Assembly (NCBI GenBank): GCA_949283905.1
Contig: CASDUB010000166.1
Location: 1 to 7,607 of the forward strand
Direction of reading: 5' to 3'
DNA from: an uncultured Lachnospiraceae bacterium
GTDB lineage: Bacteria > Bacillota > Clostridia > Lachnospirales > Lachnospiraceae
Length of the DNA: 7,607 nt
In this document: in pieces, positions 1 through 6,001 of the stretch
Numbering within the stretch: the first letter of the stretch is position 1
Layout of the letters: each line of letters starts with the position of its first letter
Notes under the pieces: generated by a model
Told to the model about the DNA's origin: nothing
What the model saw: the letters and a program-made list of their open reading frames with translations, nothing else
Database searches by the model: none
Made by a program: the position numbers and the translations under genes

Positions 1-1361
1 AAGGTTCGGGAACACCTGTAATTGACGGAAAGAAATACTGGATAAAAGAAGACAATTCGCTTGGAAGCGGCTGGCTTAACCTTGGCGTATATAAAATGTA
101 TTTTGATAAGGAAACTTACGTAGCCGCAACAGGTTTAAATTCTATTGATGGAAAAAGATGGCTTTTTGATAAGAATGGAATGCTTTACGCAAAATCAGGA
201 ACCCCTGTTGTTGAAGGAAGTAAATACTGGTTCACGGGAGACGGTTCCCTTGCAACAGGATGGCTTAATATGGGATCGTGGAAGATGTATTTTGATCCTG
301 AAACATGCAAAGCTGCAATAGGCGTATGTGAAATAGAAGGCAAAAAAAGGATTTTTGATAAAAACGGTCTTCTCATTACCGGATCGGGTATGTTTGTTGT
401 AAATGGAAAGAAGTACTGTATTGACGGATCAGGCAATGCTGTTACAGGTTGGTATAATACGGGAACATATAAAATGTATTTTGACCCTGAAACGGCAGAA
501 GCGGCAACAGGAATAGAAACTATCGACGGAAAGAAATATTTATTTGATAAGAATGGAATACAGCTTGTCGGTGAAGGAACGTTTATGCATGGTTCAAAGA
601 AATATTACATGGTGAACGGAGTTCCTATGACAGGCTGGCAGATGGTCGGACCATATAAGATGTATTTTGACCCTGAAACAGGAGAAGCAGCAACAGGATC
701 AAAGGTAATAGACGGAAAGACGTATTATTTCGATTCGAACGGCGTTATTTCAAACGGACGTCAGTTTATAAACGGAAAAACGTATTATTTTAAATCTGAC
801 GGCACATTGTACAGAAATCAGTGGGTTGTATATAATGGCGAGAAAATTTATGTTGATGGCAACGGAGTCGGATTGACAGATCTTTCGGATCAGTATTCAG
901 GTGCATATTCTATAAAAGTTGATAAACGCAACTGCGTAGTTACAGTTTACAAGGGCGGAGTACCGGTTCGTGCTATGACATGTTCTGTAGGACTTCCGGG
1001 AACAGAGACATATTCGGGAACATTTTCCGTAGGAGCTAAATACAGGGTAAAAATGCTTATAGGCCCTTCTTGGGGACAGTATGCCACATCTGTTTCAGGA
1101 CAAAGCGGGGTATATTTCCATTCTGTAGCGACATCAGACCCTAATGATGTTGTTCATTCTGTTCCGGTAGATCAATACAATATTCTTGGATATCCGGCAT
1201 CACATGGTTGTATCAGACTTTGCGTAAGGGATGCAAAATGGATTTATGATAATATTCCGGCAGGAACACCTATATATATAGGATATTTTGATAATCCGTT
1301 GGGAAAACCTGCAACGGTTAAGATTTCAACACCTGTAGATCCGACAGATCCAAATGCATAA
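1..1361 (+). CDS. L,D-transpeptidase with N-terminal cell-wall-binding repeats (5' partial)
   Basis: Secreted or wall-bound L,D-transpeptidase, expected to form 3-3 cross-links in peptidoglycan or attach molecules to it. The frame is open from the window edge (first whole codon at 3) to TAA at 1359-1361. The first ATG, at 96, lies inside a repeat, so it is not the true start; the signal peptide must lie upstream. Seen: choline-binding-like repeats (GW...MYFDPET and IDGKKYxFDxNG motifs) to about 880, then a YkuD domain from about 906 to 1295. That domain carries the conserved His of the VYFHS motif (codon 1119-1121) and the SHGCIRL motif with catalytic Cys at codon 1209-1211, so the active site is intact. 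A short Pro/Thr-rich tail ends the protein. The next gene begins 46 bases downstream, encodes a wall hydrolase with the same repeat family, and probably belongs to the same operon. Family assignment is firm; the physiological substrate is inferred. Confidence 0.93.
   Translation, partial: GSGTPVIDGKKYWIKEDNSLGSGWLNLGVYKMYFDKETYVAATGLNSIDGKRWLFDKNGMLYAKSGTPVVEGSKYWFTGDGSLATGWLNMGSWKMYFDPETCKAAIGVCEIEGKKRIFDKNGLLITGSGMFVVNGKKYCIDGSGNAVTGWYNTGTYKMYFDPETAEAATGIETIDGKKYLFDKNGIQLVGEGTFMHGSKKYYMVNGVPMTGWQMVGPYKMYFDPETGEAATGSKVIDGKTYYFDSNGVISNGRQFINGKTYYFKSDGTLYRNQWVVYNGEKIYVDGNGVGLTDLSDQYSGAYSIKVDKRNCVVTVYKGGVPVRAMTCSVGLPGTETYSGTFSVGAKYRVKMLIGPSWGQYATSVSGQSGVYFHSVATSDPNDVVHSVPVDQYNILGYPASHGCIRLCVRDAKWIYDNIPAGTPIYIGYFDNPLGKPATVKISTPVDPTDPNA
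3..880 (+). repeat. Cell-wall-binding repeat array in the L,D-transpeptidase gene
   Basis: Tandem choline-binding-like repeats (CW_binding type) alternate a GW...KMYFDPET half with IDGKKYxFDKNG halves. The recurring KMYFD segment places its ATG codon at 96, 285, 474 and 660, giving steps of 189, 189 and 186 bases, or about 63 residues. That is three basic repeats of about 21 residues. Such arrays fold as a chain of beta-hairpins that bind wall polymers, classically choline on teichoic acids. The ligand in this organism is not known. The array continues upstream of the window. Confidence 0.88.
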
Positions 1362-1393
1362 AAAGCATTTTATTCAGATTACTAGTTTGAAAT

Positions 1394-1400
1394 AAAGAGG
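1394..1400 (+). promoter_or_regulatory. Ribosome binding site for the amidase gene
   Basis: The sequence AAAGAGG lies 7 bases before the ATG at 1408, a normal spacing, and favours that start over the in-frame ATG at 1414. The 46-base gap from 1362 to 1407 holds no convincing promoter hexamers. A weak 6-bp inverted repeat (AAATGC/GCATTT, 1352-1370) overlaps the upstream stop codon but lacks a real T-tract. Co-transcription with the upstream gene is therefore the simplest reading. Confidence 0.7.
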
Positions 1401-1407
1401 TAGGTTA

Positions 1408-4400
1408 ATGCAAATGAAAAATAATATGCTGAAGAAAGGGATTGCTGTAGCAGCTGCATCGTTTATACTTCTTGGAAATGTCAGCAGCGCACTCGCTGAA
1501 GAAGTTTCTTATAGCAGTGAAGAGTCATATGAAATAACTGAAACACAAGAAGAAAATCCTTCCGTAACAGATGAGGTAATTGACACAGATGAGATTGTAA
1601 ATACAGAAGATGCTGTCAATACAGACGAAATAAATACAACGGAAGAAACTATCAGTTCAGATGAATCGATTAATGCAGAAGAAACTGAATCGGCAGAAGA
1701 AACTGAGCTGTCCGATGACACTGAAGATTTGGATGAAGACGATGATTCTGAAAATTCTGAAACAGAAGTATTATCAGCAAATTATATTTTCGAAAATAAA
1801 ACAGAGGATAGCACATATGTCTTCATTTCAGTAGGAGAAGATGGAAGCGTACTTGAAAAAGCAGAAGTTGTCTATACTTTGAACGGCGTGGAACATTCCG
1901 CGCAGGGAGAAGTTAAGGGCAATGTTGCTGTAGTTGAGCTTAGCGGAGATTATGAACTCATAAGCATGAAAGGTATTATTGACGGTGTAGAGTTCATATC
2001 GTATCTTTCACAGCTCGATGATCAGGAAGAGATAGCTGTTGATCAGGAAGTTAATGATTCTGATGAAAACATTAGCGATCTGGGAGGAGTTGTTTCAGGT
2101 GTTGAAGTATTTGATGATGATAAAATAGCTGAAGCAATGGCTGCCAGTGCAGATATGGTAGAAGGTGAGCCGAGTCTCTTTAATGCAGAAGTAAGATCTA
2201 AACCTGTCATCGTTATTGATCCGGGACATGGACTTAACAGTTATGGCGAGTATTCGGGAGCAAACAGAGTTTATGACGGCGTGCTTGTTTGCGAAGATGT
2301 TATAGTGATGAAAATCGCAAGATATCTGAAAGAGATACTTGAAGCAAACGGAGTAGAGGTTTATCTTACGCGCGAAGAAAACACTATGCCAAGTCCAAGC
2401 CTTGAACAAAGAGTTGCTTTTGCAAAAGAAAAGAACGCTTCGGCATTAGTAAGCATTCATCTTAATTCGAGTACAAGTTCAGAACCGCATGGTCTTATGG
2501 CTATGACGGCAAAAATCGGATCGTATAATCCGGATAATGCTGCTGCCGGTCAGAATCTTGCAAACACTATCCTTGATGAATTGATGAAACTTGGATTCGG
2601 TCAGAATTATGGTTTATATATCAGGGACATAGATGACGGAACAACTTATCCTGATGGAAGTCTCGCGGATTATTATGGTATCTGCAGGTATGGACAATTA
2701 TATAATGTACCGTCAACGATAATAGAGCATGGTTTTTTGAGCAACGAGAGTGACTATAGGAATTATTTAAGTTCGGATGAAAAGTTGAAAAAACTTGCTC
2801 AATCAGACGCAGATGGAATACTTAAATATCTTGGAATTAATTCGGATACCGGATGGAGAGTAATTGACGGCAAGACCTACTATTATCAAAACGGAGTTCC
2901 GGTTACAGGAACTCCCGTTATAGACGGCAAAAAGTATTGGTTTGACGGCAGCGGCGTGCAGCAGACAGGCTGGCTTAAATATGCCGGAATGACGCTTTAT
3001 TTTAATCCAAATGATGGCGGTGCAGCAGCAGTAGGAACAGTTATTGCTGATGACGGCAAGAAATACTGGTTTGACGGAAATGGCGTGCAGCAGACAGGCT
3101 GGCTTGATTGGGCCGGGATGAAATTATATTTCGATCCTAATAATAACGGAGCGGCGGCAGTAGGAACAGTAGTTATAGACGGCAATAAATATTGGTTTGA
3201 TAATAATGGCGTAAAACGAACAGGCTGGCTTGAATGGAACGGAATGAAATTATATTTCGATCCTAATAATAACGGAGCTGCCTCAACAGGAATAGTTACT
3301 ATTGACAATAGAAAACATCGTTTTGATTCAAATGGTGTACTTCAGACCGGGTGGTATGAATTAAATGGATCAAAAGTATACTTTGATCCTAATAACAACG
3401 GAGCGGCGGCAGTAGGAACTGTTGTCATAGACGGAAAGAAATACTGGTTTGACGATGATGGAACTCAGCAGACAGGCTGGCTTGAATGGAACGGAATGAA
3501 ACTGTATTTTAATCCTGATGATAATGGAGCGGCTGTCGTTGGCCTTGGAAATATTGATGGAAAAGTACGAGTTTTCGATGGGAATGGCGTTTTATATACA
3601 GGTTCCGGAACACCTGTAATAAACGGGAAGAAATATTATGTTCAGTATGGAGAAGTAAAATCCGGATGGCTCAGGCTTGCAGATTGGCAGATGTATTTTG
3701 ATCCGGAAACATATGAAGCTTACACCGGAATAAGGCATATTGACGGTAAAGCTTATATGTTCGATAAAAACGGTGTCGAGATAATCAAATCAAGAACTGA
3801 AGTTATTGATGGCAAAAAATATTGGTTCCAACCTGATGGAAGCCTTATGTCAGGATGGTGTAAACTGCTAAATTGGACTATGTACTTTGATCCGGAGACA
3901 TATGCTGCTGCTACAGGATTTACAACAATTGATTCAAAATTATATCATTTTGACAACAATGGAGTTTTGACCGGAAAAGGTACACCGATTATTGAAGGAA
4001 AGAAATATGTTATTGATGAAGATGGTGTTATACAGACGGGGTGGATCCAGCTTACTGATGAGTGGATGTTATATGGAGACAAAAATGACAATGGAGCTGT
4101 TTTAACAGGTTGGAATACAATTGAATCCCAAAAGTATTATTTTGATAACAACGGTATTGCAAGTCTGGGATTTTGCGTAATTGACAATAAGCATTATTAT
4201 ATTGATATTGAAAATGGTATGCATTACTCGGACACACCTATTATAGATGGTAAAAAATATTGTTTTGATGACGATGGGGTACAGCAGTTCGGATGGTATA
4301 TGCTGGGAAGCTGGAAGATGTATTTTGATCCTGATAATAACGGCGCTGCAGTTACTGATTACATCGAGATAGATGGAATTGCATATAAGTTTAATGCTGA

Positions 4401-4866
4401 CGGTATTTGTGTAGAAGAGCATGTAGCCACTGTAACTAAAGTTGATCCGGCAAGCGGAAGAACATATCAGCTGGAGGGTCAGTTTATAACTGACCCTCAA
4501 ATAGGAACTGATGTAACGGAAGATGAGTTTTTCGCTGCCGCTGTTTATACAGAGGCGGGAAATCAGGGATTAGCAGGCCAGACTGCCGTAGCAATGGTAA
4601 TGCTAAACAGACTTCATAGTGAAGGATATCCGAATACTTTAAGCTATGTTATATATCAGAAAACACATTTTGCTGTGGCGCGTGACGGATCGCTTACACG
4701 TGCTCTTGAAGCGTTCAGAGATAAAGATCAGAGTTATATTAAATATATAGAAAAAGCACAGACAATGGAAGCGGTAGAAAACGCTAAAAAGATTATGAAT
4801 GAATATCTTGAAAACGATACACCACGGGTGATAGAAGGAATCAGTCCGGATGCAGAGGGTGAATAA
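1408..4866 (+). CDS. Large secreted bifunctional wall hydrolase: Amidase_3, cell-wall-binding repeats, truncated SleB-like domain
   Basis: A 1152-residue exported peptidoglycan hydrolase. Residues 1-30 are a signal peptide (KK charge, hydrophobic core, likely cut after ALA). Residues 31-121 are a Glu/Asp/Ser/Thr-rich linker, 122-205 an unrecognised, probably beta-rich region, and 206-262 a second acidic stretch. Residues about 265-477 form an Amidase_3 domain that cleaves the MurNAc to L-Ala bond. Its zinc and catalytic residues are all visible: His274 (DPGHG), Glu296, His351 (SIHLNSS) and Glu440 (IIEHGF). Residues 483-1002 are choline-binding-like repeats. From about 1034 the sequence matches the SleB/CwlJ Hydrolase_2 family (VYTEAGNQG with probable catalytic Glu1049, then AVAMVMLNR and VIYQ), predicted to cut glycan strands. 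The TAA at 4864 falls inside this last domain, and the same frame continues with domain-like sequence to 5010, so the gene looks nonsense-truncated. The amidase part should be unaffected. Domain calls for amidase and repeats are firm, for SleB good. Confidence 0.93.
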   Translation: MQMKNNMLKKGIAVAAASFILLGNVSSALAEEVSYSSEESYEITETQEENPSVTDEVIDTDEIVNTEDAVNTDEINTTEETISSDESINAEETESAEETELSDDTEDLDEDDDSENSETEVLSANYIFENKTEDSTYVFISVGEDGSVLEKAEVVYTLNGVEHSAQGEVKGNVAVVELSGDYELISMKGIIDGVEFISYLSQLDDQEEIAVDQEVNDSDENISDLGGVVSGVEVFDDDKIAEAMAASADMVEGEPSLFNAEVRSKPVIVIDPGHGLNSYGEYSGANRVYDGVLVCEDVIVMKIARYLKEILEANGVEVYLTREENTMPSPSLEQRVAFAKEKNASALVSIHLNSSTSSEPHGLMAMTAKIGSYNPDNAAAGQNLANTILDELMKLGFGQNYGLYIRDIDDGTTYPDGSLADYYGICRYGQLYNVPSTIIEHGFLSNESDYRNYLSSDEKLKKLAQSDADGILKYLGINSDTGWRVIDGKTYYYQNGVPVTGTPVIDGKKYWFDGSGVQQTGWLKYAGMTLYFNPNDGGAAAVGTVIADDGKKYWFDGNGVQQTGWLDWAGMKLYFDPNNNGAAAVGTVVIDGNKYWFDNNGVKRTGWLEWNGMKLYFDPNNNGAASTGIVTIDNRKHRFDSNGVLQTGWYELNGSKVYFDPNNNGAAAVGTVVIDGKKYWFDDDGTQQTGWLEWNGMKLYFNPDDNGAAVVGLGNIDGKVRVFDGNGVLYTGSGTPVINGKKYYVQYGEVKSGWLRLADWQMYFDPETYEAYTGIRHIDGKAYMFDKNGVEIIKSRTEVIDGKKYWFQPDGSLMSGWCKLLNWTMYFDPETYAAATGFTTIDSKLYHFDNNGVLTGKGTPIIEGKKYVIDEDGVIQTGWIQLTDEWMLYGDKNDNGAVLTGWNTIESQKYYFDNNGIASLGFCVIDNKHYYIDIENGMHYSDTPIIDGKKYCFDDDGVQQFGWYMLGSWKMYFDPDNNGAAVTDYIEIDGIAYKFNADGICVEEHVATVTKVDPASGRTYQLEGQFITDPQIGTDVTEDEFFAAAVYTEAGNQGLAGQTAVAMVMLNRLHSEGYPNTLSYVIYQKTHFAVARDGSLTRALEAFRDKDQSYIKYIEKAQTMEAVENAKKIMNEYLENDTPRVIEGISPDAEGE
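1498..1770 (+). repeat. Acidic low-complexity linker coding repeat (residues 31-121)
   Basis: Directly after the signal peptide, about 90 residues are dominated by Glu, Asp, Ser, Thr and Asn. They contain loose, imperfect reiterations such as TDEIVNTEDAVNTDEINTTEE. There are no aromatic or Cys residues beyond a few Tyr at the start. This looks like a disordered spacer carrying the enzyme away from the membrane or through the wall. It may also repel anionic wall polymers. Imperfect short repeats of this kind often vary in length between strains, but that cannot be tested here. Confidence 0.6.
2851..4416 (+). repeat. Cell-wall-binding repeat array in the amidase gene, with two periodicities
   Basis: About 520 residues of CW_binding-type repeats lie between the two catalytic domains. 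Tracking the codon that starts the recurring M-x-LYF/MYF segment gives 2989, 3118, 3244, 3370, 3496, 3691, 3880, 4066 and 4318. The first half steps by 126-129 bases (42 residues, typical text NNNGAAAVGTVVIDG). The second half steps by 186-195 bases (about 63 residues, DPET-type units like those of the upstream gene), and the last step is 252. Apart from small insertions and deletions, all steps are multiples of a 63-base, 21-residue unit. Long exact DNA identities occur in the first half: 35 bases at 3118-3152 and 3244-3278, and 30 bases at 3220-3249 and 3472-3501. Confidence 0.88.
4474..4498 (+). other. Perfect 11-bp inverted repeat (hairpin) inside the hydrolase gene
   Basis: GAGGGTCAGTT (4474-4484) and AACTGACCCTC (4488-4498) are perfect reverse complements separated by a 3-base TAT loop. 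The site is coding and translates to the linker GQFITDP just before the SleB-like domain. Neither side has a T-tract on either strand, so it is not a standard intrinsic terminator. It could be a translational pause hairpin at a domain boundary, a regulator or recombination site, or chance. Confidence 0.75.
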
Positions 4867-5010
4867 GATTTTGGATGTCTTTATTTTATGACACCGGCCG
4901 CATTTGAACGTTTGGAACTTGACCCGGTAAAATGCGAGGCCTTTACATATAAAAACTGCGTTTTCTTTAACAAATATGTTTATAAGGAAAGTAAAGGCGT
5001 TAGTAATTGA
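4867..5010 (+). pseudogene. Detached C-terminal end of the SleB-like domain, downstream of an in-frame stop
   Basis: Directly after the TAA at 4864-4866 the same frame stays open for 47 codons to TGA at 5008-5010. The translation includes DFGCLYFMTPAAFERL and ends in an aromatic- and Lys-rich segment (NKYVYKESK). A short acidic or charged join, a (C/A)LYF motif and a final beta-strand segment are what one expects at the end of Hydrolase_2 (SleB/CwlJ) domains of this group. An in-frame ATG exists at 4888 but has no ribosome binding site, so independent translation is unlikely. Best explained as the severed 3' end of the preceding gene through a single-base nonsense change, giving an ancestral protein of 1200 residues. 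A sequencing error or stop read-through remains possible. Confidence 0.72.
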
Positions 5011-5023
5011 AAAGTTATAATAT

Positions 5024-5029
5024 AAAGGA
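5024..5029 (+). promoter_or_regulatory. Ribosome binding site that decides the glycosyltransferase start
   Basis: AAAGGA at 5024-5029 abuts and overlaps the ATG at 5029, leaving no spacer, but stands 8 bases before the in-frame ATG at 5038. The second ATG is therefore the likelier start, giving a protein beginning MNKLDKIAVLIPCYNE. A TATAAT hexamer at 5016-5021 lies just upstream but has no good -35 partner, and a transcript from it would start at about the ribosome binding site, so I do not call it a promoter. Confidence 0.6.
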
Positions 5030-5037
5030 TGAAAAAG

Positions 5038-5991
5038 ATGAACAAATTGGATAAAATAGCAGTTTTGATTCCGTGTTATAATGAAAGCAAAACAATAAAA
5101 AAAGTAATAGATGACTGGAGAAGAGAGCTTCCGGAAGCGGTCATTTATGTTTATGATAATAATTCCAATGATGACACTGCTGCAATCGCAGAAAACGCGG
5201 GGGCAGTAGTGCGCCATGAATATATGCAGGGCAAGGGAAATGTTATTCGAAGAATGTTTCGTGAAATAGATGCTGAGGTGTATATCATGGTCGATGGCGA
5301 TGATACCTATCCTGCTGAATATGGAAGAGAGATGGTTAATAGAGTAATTGATCATCAGGCGGATATGGTGGTTGGGGATAGATTATCTTCTACATATATG
5401 ACAGAGAATAAGAGGCCTTTTCATAGTTTTGGAAACACATTAGTAAGAAAAATGATCAATCTGTTATTTAAGTCTGATATTAAAGATATAATGACAGGTT
5501 ACAGGGCTTTTAGTTATCGTTTTGTAAAGACTTTTCCGATTCTTTCAAAAGGATTTGAGATTGAAACGGAGATGAGTATTCATGCAATTGATAAAAATAT
5601 GCAGGTTGAAAATGTTGTTGTTGAATATAGAGACAGACCGGAAGGAAGTGAATCAAAGCTGAATACTTACAGCGATGGATTAAAAGTTCTGAATACTATA
5701 GGCAGATTGTTCAGGACATACAAACCGGCTGCATTTTTCTCTATAATTGCAGTTGCATTAACAATCTTGAGTACAATCTTTTTTATTCCGATTATTATGA
5801 TATTTATACAAAGTGGCATAGTACCTAATTTTCCGACATTAATTGTTTGTGGATTTGTATATATGGCTGCAATAATATCGTTCTTTACCGGACTTTTACT
5901 TTCTTCGACAGTTCAAAAGAACAGACAAGATTTTGAAATGAATCTGTTATTATGTGAAGATAGATTGAAATCGTTAAAACATAATATCTGA
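5038..5991 (+). CDS. Membrane-anchored family 2 glycosyltransferase (polyprenyl-phosphate sugar synthase type)
   Basis: Predicted to transfer a sugar from a nucleotide donor to a lipid carrier such as undecaprenyl phosphate at the inner face of the membrane. The 317-residue protein opens with the GT-A nucleotide-binding strand (IAVLIPCYNE) and has DNNSNDDT. It carries the metal-binding DGDD motif at residues 86-89, followed by TYP. It also has a GFEIETEMSIHA segment and RPEGSESKLNTYSDG, all typical of DPM1/GtrB-like GT2 enzymes. Two hydrophobic helices near the C-terminus (about 231-253 and 264-287) anchor it. Length is normal for the family. Start chosen at 5038 on ribosome-binding-site spacing; 5029 would add three residues. 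The next gene starts 10 bases after the stop, indicating co-translation. The sugar cannot be read from the sequence. Family call is firm; the lipid-carrier role is inferred from family resemblance. Confidence 0.92.
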   Translation: MNKLDKIAVLIPCYNESKTIKKVIDDWRRELPEAVIYVYDNNSNDDTAAIAENAGAVVRHEYMQGKGNVIRRMFREIDAEVYIMVDGDDTYPAEYGREMVNRVIDHQADMVVGDRLSSTYMTENKRPFHSFGNTLVRKMINLLFKSDIKDIMTGYRAFSYRFVKTFPILSKGFEIETEMSIHAIDKNMQVENVVVEYRDRPEGSESKLNTYSDGLKVLNTIGRLFRTYKPAAFFSIIAVALTILSTIFFIPIIMIFIQSGIVPNFPTLIVCGFVYMAAIISFFTGLLLSSTVQKNRQDFEMNLLLCEDRLKSLKHNI

Positions 5992-5994
5992 GGA
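5991..5994 (+). promoter_or_regulatory. Ribosome binding site overlapping the upstream stop codon
   Basis: AGGA, part of the run TGAGGA, overlaps the last base of the glycosyltransferase stop codon and sits 7 bases before the ATG at 6002. This arrangement suggests translational coupling between the two membrane proteins. Confidence 0.6.
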
Positions 5995-6001
5995 TAATAG
6001 G

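Noticed and set aside
1352..1370. Inverted repeat AAATGC/GCATTT at the end of the transpeptidase gene as a terminator
   Set aside because: Only six pairs, mostly A/T, and followed by TATTCAG rather than a T-tract; too weak to call.
2997..3308. Minus-strand open frame with repeated Pro/Leu-rich text
   Set aside because: Its repeats are simply the mirror image of the cell-wall-binding repeats on the + strand; no independent gene signals.
4939..4998. Inverted repeat GCCTTTAC/GTAAAGGC upstream of the glycosyltransferase
   Set aside because: The arms are perfect but separated by 44 bases, lie within the domain-like remnant frame, and are not followed by a T-tract.
4888..5010. Independent 40-codon small gene starting at ATG 4888
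   Set aside because: No ribosome binding site before the ATG, and the sequence is better explained as the continuation of the SleB-like domain.
5016..5021. TATAAT hexamer as a -10 promoter element for the glycosyltransferase
   Set aside because: No acceptable -35 at 16-18 bases, and transcription would begin at or beyond the ribosome binding site.
4639..5355. Long open frame on the minus strand (238 codons) spanning the hydrolase end and the glycosyltransferase start
   Set aside because: It lies opposite two well-supported coding regions, has a composition rich in Ile, Phe and Ser typical of antisense A/T-rich frames, and shows no recognisable domain.
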